NCBI GenBank assembly: GCA_028023455.1
Contig: JAQFVV010012405.1
Span: forward strand, 4,035,149 to 4,099,148
Length of the DNA stretch: 64,000 nucleotides
Reading direction: 5' to 3'
From: Epiperipatus broadwayi
Taxonomy: Eukaryota > Onychophora > Udeonychophora > Euonychophora > Peripatidae
Shown here: positions 10,391 through 23,596 of the stretch, piece by piece
Layout: every line of letters begins with the position of its first letter
Numbering within the stretch: position 1 is the first letter of the stretch
Made by a program: the position numbers and the translations under genes
The notes under the pieces: generated by a model
Told to the model about the DNA's origin: nothing
What the model saw: only the letters and a program-made list of their open reading frames with translations
Database searches by the model: none

Positions 10391-13150
10391 TGAGTTTAGC
10401 TATGCACACTATTCCATGAAACACAAATATGTCCATATAGAAAATTCTGATCCATTACATTGCCTTTGATATTTTGTAACCTGTTTTAACTACTTCTGAA
10501 AAAAACTTTGTTTTCTGAAAGACTGCAACATCATGTCTAACTGCAGTTCTCCAATATGTTCTATATCTTTCCAATGGAAGCAGTCAATGTTAACTTTCTG
10601 GCTTGTCTTTTTGGATTGAGAGTTCCACATGTAGTCATTATTACATCTGAATGGCTGTCATATAAGCATTTTTTAAGATGCATCAGTCAAAGGTTTCAGC
10701 CTTTCACATTATTATTATATCATCTGCTTGCGCTTAATAAATTTAATATATAAACTTTATAGAGTGTTTTTGAGATTATCTTTATAATATAAACAAGTCT
10801 ATTTTCTCCTATAGAAGTGAAATTCAGGTTTAAATAAAATACGTTTTTAAAAAACCCTTTGTTATTTCTTTTTTTCACATGATCAGCCAACAAAGATAAG
10901 ATTTTACAGTAATAGATTCTGTAGCATCACATCCAATAAGCTGAAGAACATGTTGCTAGGTTAATTATCTTACTATCTCATCTTTAGAATTTTATGCAAC
11001 ATTATTAAATTTAAAAAATAATAATTTGAAGATAATGAGGATAGAGAGTCAAAATTTCACTTCTTACAAAAAAATTTAATGAAAAATAATAACTCTATAT
11101 TCGATTAATTTAGTTGCAATAATTATACGCACCTATAAATTACTCTTTTAATCTTTTAGTAACAACAGAAGCACATTGGAATCTGTGCCACATCTGAATA
11201 TCTAAAATTGTCTTTCTATTTAAAAAGCTGCCATCTTCCTTTAATTGCTTCACATTTTCAAATTGATAACCATCTGAGGTAAAAATTGCTAAGATAATTT
11301 TTTTTATTACTGGTTAATAAAAAGTTATTTGAGTTTTTATTCTTAATATTAATTACTAACCCAAAATCTTTATATGTTGTATTCAAAAAATGAATAATAG
11401 GATAGGCCATGAAGTAGATAGTAATTTAGAGATGTATAATATTACATGGAAAAAGATACATCATCTAAAGCATGGACAGTTCTCTATTGAGGCCACTTTA
11501 CAAAAAAAAAAAAAAAATCAAAACAATGTAAAAAATTACAATCATATATAAATTACAATCATGTTTATTATTAATTAACATTTTAGTCAAGTTTAATAAA
11601 TATCTATGATGAAAGATTAAGATTTAGATGAAAAATATTTGAATGACAAACAAATTGGATTATAAAATGATGAGTTACCATAACAACAGATATTGTCACT
11701 CTGTCTCAATATTAGAGAAATTTAAGAAGAAGAAAAAAGCAATTGATAATAGTGATCATAAATGTCTTAGACAATACTTAATGATTGTGAGTTATTAACT
11801 ATACTTAATGTTCGTGAGTATATAATAAACTAATTAGCTATCTAAATAACATTATGACAATTCACAATCATCCATAAAAGTGCGTGATGAAATTGGAAAA
11901 TGGTATGATATTGAAGAAGAGACTAGACTATGAAATCCAATCTCATTAGCATTTTTTTATCTCCATCTGAAAAGAATAATGTATAAGATTTAAAAAAGGA
12001 AAAGAAACATCAATGCATGAAAAGAGAATAAGTAATTTTAAATAAGGAAAATGATATAGTTATTGTTGAAGAAGATGAAGAAATACTGAATTCATGTTAA
12101 AAAAGTTATTTGAAGAAACAAAAAGATGTAATTTATATATGAAAATGGCATAAACAAGGACAATAGAAATAGTGCTTGATTTATATTATTTTCTAATTCA
12201 GCTGTTAGTGATTAAATAATTTATTTGTATTTAAAAATTAATTTAATTAATTACAGTTGGATCATGGGATTAGTGCTTTGACATTTTAATGTGCTTGCAG
12301 AAGATTTGATTTTTTTCAGTCTTGGAGACGATCCCACATTTCTAATTTAAACCTATGTCATCATATCTGCTTATTAATAGAAGATATTACAGCTCCAGAG
12401 TCACTTGAATGAGATTGTGTTCTGGATGAAGCTAATATAATGATAAGGTATTTATCACATTGATGTAAACAACTATTTTTGTTCTGTAGATTTGTACACT
12501 GAGTATTTAGCTAGAAATTTTAGAATTTAATATAATTTGTATCTCTAAATGTTGTCTGTTAGAGTATGAGTTCAGTTTGAATTGTCATTTTTAATTGGTG
12601 ATTACCTAATTATATCTTTGCAAGATGTTAGTCTTACTTGTAATTCAATGTTTATATTGTAAAAAATCTGTAAAAAATGTAACATGCAGACATATGTATA
12701 CAAATACGGAGAAAGAGATGAAAGAGAAATAAAATGAAAAAATATATCCAAGGAGATTTTTATAAAAATGTAATTGTTTAATTTTCATTCATACCAGAAT
12801 AATCTGTATGTGGGTTTATACATAGTATAAAAAAAAATTATAACCATTTAATGTCCTTTGTATTTACAAGTAAAACATTCAATATGTAATGGTCAACTCA
12901 AAAGGTTATGAATTGATTATCAATTATAGTAAAAAAAATCCCAAAAGTGTTTAAATGGTCTCTGATCTTTTGGAAAACGGATTATATAATTATTTTTTCG
13001 GCTTATGATGTTGAAAATATAGTAGCTAATAAAATTTTTTTTGAAACTACTATATGATGTCTTGCAGATATTATTTTTTACTTTTCAGGATTTATATATT
13101 TCATAATATATATAAACAGTTTAATTTCACAAGTAAGTCTTTAAGAAATG
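10391..13150. other. A+T-rich DNA, no gene seen
   Basis: Only short open frames (for example 10,556-10,753) without recognisable domains were found. An A-run lies near 11,501-11,517. No confident repeat copy was found, although the stretch probably contains old elements beyond recognition by eye. Confidence 0.35.
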
Positions 13151-13265
13151 CTGTATGTATAAACTTATTAGACTGCAGATAAAGATGGATTTCCACCTCT
13201 ATTGTTTAAGAAGGTTGATCGCTATTGATATTGGAAATGTTTTTGTATTGATTGCTTTCATGTAT

Positions 13266-13267
13266 TT

Positions 13268-13311
<44 letters not shown>
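13266..13311. repeat. (CA)n(TA)n microsatellite
   Basis: CA repeats run directly into a TA tract of about 32 bp. Confidence 0.95.
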
Positions 13312-13312
<1 letters not shown>

Positions 13313-13319
13313 GATAAAG

Positions 13320-14045
13320 TATCCTGACACATGTTTATAATAGTATAAGAATAAGGGATGGAAGATATATATCGAGCTAATTATTTCATGTATTGATTTT
13401 TTGCTATGCCTAAATTATGACTATGAAAATAGATTGCAACTTTTGGCTTACAATAGCTTTGTACTTTAGTCAATATAGTTTAATCAAACGTAGTCACTAA
13501 ATTAATCAATATTTAAATAGGTACTTTTCTTCAGTTAACTTATGCTTGATATTGCAGACCAAATATCACATGACTTTCTCATACATGCTTCCAATAATAG
13601 TTTTATTTATTACTCCATAGCTATCTAACATAAGCTTGACCAATAAATGGGCACCAGATTGCTATTGTGATATAACAATCCATAACAAGAACAGTTTCTG
13701 GCTGTTGGAGCAGAATGTAAAGCTAGAACTAACACATTTGTGCATCTAGAAACTACCTTCTATTCCCTTTAAACTATTCAATCTAATAGTTGAAACATGA
13801 ATCATTATAAATATCTAATACCACGTATTTTAGAAACTCAATTTAATGTCAATTATAGAGCCCTTTTAATTCTTTAGCTAGGAAGATTAATATCACAATT
13901 ATCTTTTAAACTTTCTGACAATAGTACACTTAATTCTAGTCTGTGAATTTGAGTAATAGAAGTGTAAATGCAATAGCTCCAACTTTGAATCTTAGGTCTC
14001 ACTAATAAAGGTAAAAGTCAAAAAAAAATCTGGAGATAATAATAA
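13320..14045. other. Old interspersed repeat, inverted match to 37.9-38.0 kb
   Basis: The segment 13,966-14,012 (about GCTCCAACTTTGAATCTTAG then GTCTCACTAATAAAG) matches the reverse complement of about 37,965-38,010 (CCATTAGTGAGGCTTTAGG then ATACAAAGTTGGAACTAAA). A nearby CATTTGTGCATCTAGAAACT is also similar to CATGCATCTAGCAG at 38.0 kb. No gene seen. Confidence 0.45.
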
Positions 14046-14049
14046 TCGA

Positions 14050-14160
14050 GCACTATACCATTTATATATTCGTGATTACTCAAGCGTTCAATAGATGGCA
14101 CTACAATTGAGTGACGAGAAATGTTTTTGACATGTAGATATTATAATATTTGCTAGATTT
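14050..14160 (+). repeat. Interspersed repeat shared with 51.2-51.3 kb
   Basis: GTGATTACTCAAGCGTTC then AATAGATGGCACTAC resembles CTGATTACTCAAGAATGC then AATAGATGGCTCTGT at 51,255-51,295. Weaker agreement continues on both sides. Family unknown. Confidence 0.55.
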
Positions 14161-15277
14161 TTTTTAAAAAAGCAGTTATATAATAAAAATTATGTAAACG
14201 TTATGCACATTGACTGCATTTGTTATTAAAGCAACAAACACTCTCAGAATATTGGACAATTACTAGCTGCTTTTTTTTTTAGGGTTAAAGGACAGCTTTA
14301 TTGATATCGAAATCACCAGAAAATAATTTCAAAGTTTCTGTTCAGCATACGTTTTTCTTACACATTGACGAAGCGTGTCTGTTAATACACACACACACAC
14401 CTAGAACTTTTTTGGCACATCTCTTTCTACTGCTCTACTCGTATACGTACATAATCATATAGGTTTGTGTGCACGCGTGTGCGCTTACATTATCTACATT
14501 TATAAACAATTCGAAAATAAAGTTGCACTTGATGTGCAGCAATTTGATAATTTTCTTAACAATTTAGGAAAAGAAAAGAAAATCATTTTTTTATATATTT
14601 TCATAATTTCTAGCAACTTTAAAAATATTCATATTAATAAAATTAATGTGTTTGCAACAGTAATATAATCACAATCAAAATTATTTTTATTTTTTTTTAT
14701 TTTTAATATCATTATTACAGGTAACAGAACTAAAATGCTCGTCTCGGTTTGGCCTTTTGATTAGCGTAGGCAGATTTGCTCAATTTTCCTAATGGAACAT
14801 GCACAAAGAAGAAGCGTTTGGATTCATTTTCTTTTAGAATACCGCTATGGAAAGAAAAAAAAAGACAGCAAGAAAGAAGAAAAAGAAGCCGTAAAAAGAC
14901 TACTGATGAAGAAAGCTATTAAAAAAAAAAAAGATGAAAAAGATTTTTGTATATATGTTCATATATATATATTTATACACACATATTTAAATCTAAGTTT
15001 GAAAATATGAAGTCCTATAAGTCCGTCGTCCCCCGTCCCCCGCTTTTATCACTGCATTTACGTGGATATCATTCAATAAGTATTTTTTCACTAAAAATAA
15101 TACTTATAATGCAGTGCAGTATTTATATAAAAAGATCTACGGTGCGATTGTAAACATTACAATTTATAAATTTTATAATAGGGCTTAAAATACTACTGCC
15201 AATTAAATCACGTCGCTTTGTCTCAATATATTACTGCCTAGATATTTAAATTTTCCGTAAGATAAAGACTGTATAAA
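14161..15277. other. A+T-rich DNA with short dinucleotide tracts
   Basis: There is an AC run near 14,386-14,400. A somewhat higher-GC patch at 14,720-14,860 follows an acceptor-like ATTATTACAG. A lysine-rich open frame (14,792-15,010) starts within it but ends in low-complexity Tyr/Ile/His, so I do not call it a gene. Confidence 0.35.
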
Positions 15278-15351
15278 TACCATTGGAAGGACTGTGGTTA
15301 GTTATATCCATTTGCCATGCACGTGACTTGGGTTAAAATCTGTGTTGGGCA
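15278..15351 (+). pseudogene. Degenerate tRNA-Gly(GCC)-like sequence, probably a SINE head
   Basis: The block starts CATTGG, has a D-arm-like CTGTGGTTAG, an anticodon-loop-like TTGCCATGC and a T-arm-like TGGGTTAAAATC, and ends with GTTGGGCA. This follows the order and spacing of metazoan tRNA-Gly(GCC), but with many changes in the stems, so it is not a working tRNA. It may be an old tRNA-Gly-derived SINE; no tail or flanking duplication was resolved. Confidence 0.4.
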
Positions 15352-18300
15352 AACTTGAAATTTTGGGAGATTGTAAGATAGCTTGTCCATAGCAATCTAA
15401 CCAGCCATTTGTTTATTAATAATACAAATATTAATGTACTGCCATCTATAGTCAGATTTAATTTTCAAAAATGAAATGAATGCATTTGCATTCATTTTCT
15501 TAGTTCTTGTAAAGATGGTTGATCTGACAAATAATATTAATTAGGGCAAACGTCCAATTATATTTACACGTTGACAAAACTCATTCAGAGTCACTAATTA
15601 TTTAATTTCAGATAGTAGATTTAATTTCTAGCCATTTCAATATCCAATAAATAAAGATGTTATTAATACAGTTATAATGTTTAATCAGTGGATGGATAAA
15701 CTTTCCAAATGTTATTATATCAATGTAGTGCTCTTTGTTTTTGGATATCTTTGGCAAATGTAAAATGAATAGACTGGCATTTACTTTACCAGTTCTTATA
15801 AAGAGGACAAATCTGAACTGGGAAAGAGAATATAGTCAAAGCCACTTTATATTAGCAAAACAAATTTGATAATGAGTACTTGGGAAGTTTATCAATCCAG
15901 TAATTATATAATTATCATTATACTAGCTTGGAAGTCTAGGTTGAAATGCCCCCTAATTATATTAATATTTATAAATTTGATACTTGGTTATTTATTTATG
16001 AGAGTATTAAAAAGAGTGGAAATTAACTCTATCTTTTAAAATTAAATTATTAGCCATATTAAATAAATCTTTGCTAACACCAGAATATAATTAAACAATT
16101 ACTCTAATTAATATCTTTTTTGAGTTAACTATCTTTATAAAAATTTGAACCACAAATATAAATGGATTCATTTTAAATTTGCAGTCTAAATTCTTACTGA
16201 TATAATTCATACTTGGAAAATTTATCAATCCAATGATTATATATATATATATGCATTATTATTATTTTCTGTGGTGATCTAGCTATGTGACATCTATTTT
16301 TACTTCCTCTATTATTTCAATAGATTATTATTAATTTTATTTTTATTATTTTTTATATTACTTCCTATTATATCATATTTGATTTAGATTATAATTTACA
16401 ATGATTGTATAATATTTGTGATAACTTATTATCTAGAAATTAACCTCTTATCAAGGCTATAAGGGTGCTTACACTACATATGTCTAACATTAGCACAGAA
16501 TTCTGATAGATGGATATCATTAGCAAAAAAACACACCTAGAGATATTCCTTTTGTAGAGATTTTTATTCTACCAGTAATGTTAATTTAAATTACCATTAC
16601 ATTGAATGATTCATCAAACTCAATTTTGCACTGGATAGCAATAGATAATAAATAAATAGCAATTATTGCCACTAGTTCTTATTGTCTTATCAGAGCGTAC
16701 ACAAATTGTTTTGAAAATACAGGCTGATTTTGATAATTTGCATTAAAATATTGACAGTAATAATTAGAAGATTACTTATTTATCCAGTGCTTGTAATACA
16801 TATAAGAAGGATATATTTTCAATGAAGGATAAAATTGAAGCTTTAGAAAATTTTCAAATATTAACTTGATTTGCTATAAATAACAGATAAGCTTGAAGTT
16901 GAATGTCTTTTTAACAGTTATTTAGAAAGTGCATTTTATACAAAATCTAAATTGAATAAACCCTGGACTTGTTATTCATTTTACGTCTATTATAGCTAGA
17001 TTGTTTGTTAAAAAACTGTTGAGTCTGTATCTGATATTTTATCCTTAGAAAATAACATCCCATATATTTTATGATACTTAACATATTTTTGGACAGCAAA
17101 AAATAATAATTAAAAAGGTATAACATTTATTCAAAACAGTTCATTGTGTATCAGAAATGATACTAAGATTCATCCCATGTCTTATTTAAAAGTGAAGCAA
17201 AATTATTATCTTTCTGAGCTTTATTTCCATACATGTATCTAATTTGTTTGCTGATGGCTGAAAAAATTTGAATTTTTTTCATCTGAACATTCATACTACT
17301 TAGACTCATTTTGATCAATTAAGTATATATTAATGTGATCTTCCATTAGAAGTTTATGATGCTATCAGTTTGTTTGAGTCTAATTGTTAAAACACAATGA
17401 ATTTAAATTACATGTACAACATTCAAATACTACCAATTAATAGTAGATTTCCTGATAAACATGAAAAAATATATATATATATAACTGTTCAAATTTCTTG
17501 AATATTTTAAAAATAAAGCACAATAATAATGATGCATCTATAATATTTTATAAAGTACCATTGCTTTTTATATCTTTTAAAATCCATATCGAAGACAAAA
17601 TTTTGAGACACATTTATTCTGTTGATATGATAAAATTTCCATTGTAGAGTAGGTTTGATACTAATAATAATGATGATGAGCAAGAGAGAATAAGACATAT
17701 TATAGAATATACAAGATAAGTTTACATTTTAGGAGCATTTGTGTTTCAGTTAACACAATAACTTATTCAAGTTATTAAAAAGAAACTATTCTTTAAAGAC
17801 AACAATAATAATGAATAAATCTTCCATTAAATATTTGAGATATATTATCGTCAAAAAGTACAGCATAAAGAAATAACACTTTGTAATAGCAAAAGTCAAT
17901 AAATTTAATGTTAATCATTTTTAGACATATTTTCTTTTTTTCCACTGGATTCTATCTAACAACAAGCTTTAGTGAGCAAATAGTTTTCACTCTGCTAGTA
18001 ATAATAACAAAAAGCACTGCCAAAATAAAGATATTTATAATAATTCATATTTTAAGAAATAAATATTATCCTTTTTAAATTCACATTGACATCTAAGAGC
18101 AATAGCACATTATGATAATTTAAAAAGGCATTCATTACTGAAATGTATTTAAATAATTCAAATAAATATTACTTAGTCTACTTTAAAGACTTTATTATCA
18201 TAGTATAAATAATTCAATGAATACACATGATGCATGCTTTTCTCTACTTTGCATTAATTTGCATATATTTGCATACTACACTTGTATAGTTTTCAACACT

Positions 18301-18416
18301 TTAGTAGCTATGATTATGGATGCATAAAGCCTTCTGAAAGTGCTCAGCTCATTAAATTGCAGAGTATTAGTTGCTTTTACAAACTTCATTATCTGTGCGC
18401 AAAGCACATATATAGG
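15352..18416. other. A+T-rich DNA, no gene seen
   Basis: Short TA runs lie near 16,240-16,252 and 17,469-17,484. The open frame at 17,507-17,698 (-) has no recognisable similarity. Confidence 0.4.
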
Positions 18417-18827
18417 TTATAGATTACATGCTAATGGAGTAAATATATAATTATTTCCATTATTACAAGATAGGTTTACTACTTTAGAATTAAACAGTCT
18501 ATCCTTTCCAAAAGAATAAAATCCTAAGAAACCTCCTTCTAAAAGACAAATATTATTAATAAAAGCATATTCTACAATTAAGAAGTGATTTAAAATGCTA
18601 AAATAGTATACAGTTTTTAACAGTCTTAACCTTCTAGCATATAAAATATTAAACTGATAATGTCTATTCTTAATGAGAAAATAAGAATCAACAAAAGTTT
18701 TTACATAATAATGAGGAGTCACAAAGAATTTCCTCAAAGTACAAACTTTGAATAGAAATAAGTTAATTATTATTATCAAATATTTAATTAGATTTTCTAT
18801 TATGTTTCCCTGTGATATTGATTTCAT
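18417..18827 (-). CDS. Orphan 136-codon open frame, doubtful
   Basis: One of the longer uninterrupted frames outside the transposons: 136 codons from an ATG at the high-coordinate end to a stop at 18,417. It is long for DNA this rich in A+T, where stops are frequent. The predicted product is rich in Phe, Leu, Ile, Asn and Tyr, with a hydrophobic stretch near residues 16-28. It has no motif that I recognise, no upstream context and no splice evidence. It may be a chance frame or a decayed element. No function is proposed. Confidence 0.15.
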   Translation of the reverse strand: MKSISQGNIIENLIKYLIIIINLFLFKVCTLRKFFVTPHYYVKTFVDSYFLIKNRHYQFNILYARRLRLLKTVYYFSILNHFLIVEYAFINNICLLEGGFLGFYSFGKDRLFNSKVVNLSCNNGNNYIFTPLACNL

Positions 18828-19550
18828 ACATTTTAGTAGTTTCAGTTTAGAACTTCCATGCCTGAATGAAAATTAGTTAGCAAAACATATTTAAATTTTA
18901 AGCAAACAAAAATTTATTATAAGCAATTAGATTAAATAATATTAAATATACAATTAATTCTGCAAGTAATTCATCAAGCAAACTTTCTCAGTAAAATTAC
19001 CCAAGACAAAACCTAAGTCTGTCTATGTCTACAAGTCTTCCTCTATTTATACTGCTGATCATGTGATTGATTTCTACGAGAAACAAACACTTAGATCAAC
19101 CCCTCATTGACATTAATTCAGTCATGTTTTAAGATTAACTAATATCCTAGGATGCATAGTTAAAAATAAACTAAATTATATAATTGGTTAGACTTTTTAA
19201 TTAAATGTTACATTTTAAGATAAATGTTATTTATTGGTTTTAATAAGTTACGTCTTTATCTTTAATTAAATAAAAGTAAAGCATCTTGAGATATTGAAGA
19301 ATTTTTTTTATTTTTTAAAGCTAAATAAAATTAAAAACTTTAAGATAGTTAATACAACTTAATGATTTATTTTGATTTTTAAAAGATATAAGTTTGAATA
19401 TTGTAGAGCCATATATATAGATTTCTTTATTACCAAATATATTTTGTGTTAATTCAAAATTTTTTTTGTTGATGGTTTTGATGTAAATAGAATGAAAAGA
19501 GTTCATTTGTTTTTGTTTTTATTCTTTGGAGAAAACTAATTAATATTTCA
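18828..19550. other. A+T-rich DNA, no gene seen
   Basis: Only short low-complexity frames on the minus strand (19,321-19,506) were found. The right edge, ending TTTATTTATATTAAAG, resembles a splice acceptor just before the coding remnant that follows. Confidence 0.35.
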
Positions 19551-19559
19551 TTTATTTAT

Positions 19560-20690
19560 ATTAAAGGTGGAGATAGAGAAAATGATAGTGGTCAAGAAAA
19601 GAAGGTTGGTAGTATGAATCCCGAACCACAAGTTGAAGTAGTAGAACCAGAAAGCTCTGAAATAACTTTTAAAGAACCCCAGATTGTAATTCAGGAAAAT
19701 AAACCTATAAAAATAGGTAAAAAACAAGAAGAATGCAACATGTGAATGTGGCAATATTTAGTCAAATATCACAAAGTATATAAAATGAATAAAAACATGC
19801 AAAGAATGGAGCAAAAAAATAGATCAAAGCATGAGTCAAATGAATCAAAATTTGAAAAAGAAAATGGATGAGAATAAGAATCAAATGAATGAAAATATGC
19901 AACAGAATCAGTAGAGTATGAGACTCAAATGAAAATATGCAAAGAATGAAGCAAAGAAGATATCAAATGAATGAAAATTACAAAATCAACAGAATATGGA
20001 GAAAATGAATAAAAACCAGCAACAGAAAATGGCTGAAAATCAGAGAATAATGAAAAGTTTTGAAGCAATAAAAAAAGAAATAGATAAAGGTCAGTTTGAA
20101 ATGAAAGAATTATTAGAGGAGTATAGGCTAGAATTAAGTGATAATGTCAAAAATTCAAAGGAAGGGCTTATAAAGTAGAAGAAGAAATGAATATAATATC
20201 AAAAGATTTTGAAGAAAAAGAAGTTAAAATATATATTTCTTTATAAGAAATAGTTGATAGTATAAATATAATTAAAGAATCTAAAGTTAATATAATTGCT
20301 GTTGATAAATATAAACTTGAGGGAGGTAGCACAGAATTACTTAAAGATAATTTAGTTTATATAGAAGGATCCAAAGTTGATGTGGATATAAAATCTTAAT
20401 CTAAAATTGATGATGAGATGGGAAGCCTTTGTAAAAATGATGTAATAGATATAGAAAAATCTAAAATAGGTGTAGGAATTGGTAAATATAAGTTTGATGA
20501 ATATATGATTGATGATGTAATCACAGATGATTATGATATTGATATGAAAATGTCAGGAGAATCAAAATTTTTTGCAGCTACAGCAATGGATTTTGAAGTA
20601 GAATATAAAATTAAGTTTTGGAAGAATAAATGTAGACAGGCACAAGTAGAAATATTAAATAACTTAGAAATGTTTAATATATAGAGTATA
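19560..20690 (+). pseudogene. Broken ORF, Asn/Gln/Met/Lys/Glu-rich, gag- or ORF1-like
   Basis: Coding-like sequence can be followed on the + strand with frame changes and stops. The first 60 or so codons from about 19,566 are acidic (for example EVVEPESSEITFKEPQIVI). Next come repeats of a short motif around NENMQ, KMNKNQQQKMAENQ and similar, with heptad-like spacing that suggests a coiled coil. A polar stretch follows, and a final open part (20,418-20,684) contains VIDIEKSKIGVGIG and ends in FWKNKCRQAQVEILNN. A related but more decayed sequence appears near 56.1-57.0 kb (SDICNIEKTKIDTG). Two copies and poor integrity point to a transposable-element structural protein, perhaps gag of an LTR element. 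No protease, RT or zinc knuckle was found next to it, so the class is uncertain. Confidence 0.4.
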
Positions 20691-21000
20691 TGAGCACAGA
20701 CTTTTACATGACCCACAGATAACCACTCTATCTCATATCAGTGATACACTTGAACACATATATGTCAAAACGATAAATAATCACCATATATGTATTTCAT
20801 GCTAAACTTATTGCATATATGTGTAGAGATGGTAATCTGGACCAACTGATGGTTGCTGGTTTAGCATGAAATACATATATATTGGTGATTATTTATCTTT
20901 CTGATATATATATATGTGTGTGTGTGTTCAAGTGTATCATTGATATGAGATAGAGTGGTGAGCTGTGAGTCATGTGAAAGTCTGTGCACATATACTCTAT
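20681..21000. repeat. Foldback made of two inverted SINE-A middle modules
   Basis: The left arm 20,681-20,807 and the right arm 20,859-21,000 are reverse complements over about 125 bp, interrupted mainly by TG/TA microsatellite growth in the right arm. Shared marks include AGAGTATATGAGCACAGAC on the left against GTCTGTGCACATATACTCT on the right, and GTGTATCANTGATATGAGAT in both. The spacer is about 50 bp. Single copies of this module occur at 32,735-32,820 and inside the SINE-A copy at 57.9-58.2 kb, where a box B-like GGTTCAAATC or GTTTAAATC follows. Confidence 0.88.
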
Positions 21001-23590
21001 ATATTACATACATTGACACAGGTATATATTAAGATTGTATTTCAGTTATTAGAAATGTTTAATAATACTATGCATAATAAAATTTGGTCTCATACTTTTG
21101 TGAAATTTTATATATATGTAGAAGTGTTGGAATATGTAGGTGAAGATAATTATAAGAAAAGAAATGGTTTTGCTATCACAAAGTATAAAGTCATGAGTAT
21201 GACAGTTTTATTGTGAATATATGAATCTTATTGGATTCCAAAGTAGGAAAAATTTTCAAAGTGGTAAATGTTTAGAGTTATTGTATAAAATGGAGCATAT
21301 AATTTGTAGTAATGATTATAAAAAATTATCTTTATGTGGTCTTAATGTGCTATATTTTTTTGGAATAAAAAAATAAATATTATAGATAAATGGATAAACC
21401 AGTATAATCTAACTGTTGACTCACATGGATAATATGTTCAGTTTAAACCTAAAAATATAAATAAGTATCATTTATTCTTGAACTTAATTTTATTGGTGGT
21501 TAGTAAACTAATTGAGGTGGTTTATATTATTAGAATTTTAGGGAAATTAAAGGAGCTCCAAATTTTAAAGGTCACCACCAATAATTTTGTTTATTAAAAT
21601 TGGACAGTGTATATTTTCTTTTTTTCTTTTTATTTTTAATATACATAAATGTCTATATTTAGTTCCTATACATTTTAAACTTTAGGGGTAAAAATTTTAT
21701 TTAAGTATTATATGTTTGAATTAAAATTAATAAGATATTAAATGTTAATTCAGTTTTGATCAAAGTTTATATATATATATAAAGTCAGAATTATTTTTTT
21801 ATTTTTTTCCAATAAACATTATAATTGTTAAATATAATACAATTTATTTTTTGTGAAAAGGGGTTAATGAAATAGTATATTCCTTTAGAATATATTTTAT
21901 TGTTGTATAAATTAAGTAAATGTAAAGAAATTTTATTAATTTAGAAGTGTGATGTCATTGATATTTTAAAATATTAAGTTGGTCTTATCATTATTATTTA
22001 AAGACATTATATACTCTTTTTATAAATAAAAAATTTTATTCAACAATAATTTAAAAGGAAATTCAATTGTTCAATTTAAAATAGTAATTTTAAAGATTTG
22101 ACAATTATTTGTTTTGAATGTACTTTTAAAATTGACTGTAAATTTATTTACTATTCTATTGGCAAGTAGCCAAGAATGATTTATCAAGAAATCTGTTTTT
22201 GTGAACAAGATCATTGGCTGATAAATTAAAGAAAACAGTGGATTTTAAACTCTCAAAATGAAGTTGTAAATAAGCAGTTTTTATCCCAAGAATTTGGGAA
22301 CTAAGACTCAAATGGATAATCTATTGCTTCATATTTTTATATTTTCATGCATTATAAATAGAATTACTTGCAAAATCATGATTTTTTTACATCATTATTT
22401 TTTAGTTCTATCTTCTATATTTCAAATGAAACACGACAATAAAGAGATTGTCTGCTTTATTTATAAATTTGCAGTAAGACATTTAAGTTTATTTACTGGT
22501 AAATGAGTTAAAGTGATAAAATAATTTATAAGACTCTATTAAATACTTTGTTCAATTTATAATAAATTGTTTTTTATATATGTAAATAATTTTATGCTAA
22601 TGTTAATTATTCCAAATTGTCAATTCTTAAAGATTGGATCGATCACTATGTGTGTAATTATCAAAACAATATACAAGTAATATTTTTAAAATGTTTTAAA
22701 TATAATGTTAAAAAATAATACAGATGTAATAAATGATAGTTTATTTTATTTTATAGATGTCACATTTCAATACAGATTATGAAATAAATAATCTATGTTA
22801 TTTAATGATATTTGTAATTTTAAATAATAATTGTTTAAATGGTAATAAATATTTATTTTATTTATATGGAATTTGATTGATACTGGATGTATTGGCAATT
22901 AAGATATTATTGATATTTTTGGTTTGATATTGATTGGTTAGTTCCTGTTACAAATTTCCTATAGCTTCATTTTATACTGATTTCGTTTTGTAATGAATAC
23001 TTTTTTAAGCATGAGCAATGTTTATATTTTCATAAATATTATAGGAATGATGAAGAATTAATATTTAAATATTTTATATATGAAGTTTTCAGAGTAGTTG
23101 TTATTTTATACCATTAACTAGAATATTGTAGTAGAGAGTTATGCTTATATAACAAGCATTTCATCGATTGCTTAATTTTATAACCCTCCGTGTATAGATT
23201 ATTGTGATACTAGGTACTGCGATAAGGATAGCTGGGTTTGTTTTGGCAATGTCTCAGATTGTTGATCAGACATGTGTTTGTTGATTTTGATATATTAATT
23301 TAGATATTGATAACTGTTACAATGACATTATTATTTTATTTTTCTTAAATAAATTATTTTGTTTAATAACAAATTATTTTGTTTCTTTTACTATTGGCTA
23401 TTACTTGAATTATAAAATAAGGATATGTTAAATTAATAGGTGTTCAAATATAATTCATGCTGGGTAAACTTGTCTTTTACTTCAAGATTTATTATAATTA
23501 AAAAAAGCAAGTCATATATAATGTGACATTACTTTTATAACTTTGTATTTACAAAAATGTAATACAAAGAGCATACCAATAGCTCAAACA
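21001..23590. other. A+T-rich DNA, no gene seen
   Basis: Short open frames near 20,965-21,216 and 22,294-22,506 show no recognisable domain. Short TA runs only. Confidence 0.4.
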
Positions 23591-23596
23591 AGCTCT

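Noticed and set aside
13155-13340. Open frame encoding a Thr-His/Tyr-Ile repeat
   Set aside because: It is a translation of the CA/TA microsatellite.
14792-15010. Lysine-rich 72-codon open frame after an acceptor-like ATTATTACAG
   Set aside because: The frame is dominated by poly-Lys from A-runs and then by Tyr/Ile/His from a TA/CA stretch; no domain, and the acceptor leads into a different frame that stops after about 23 codons.
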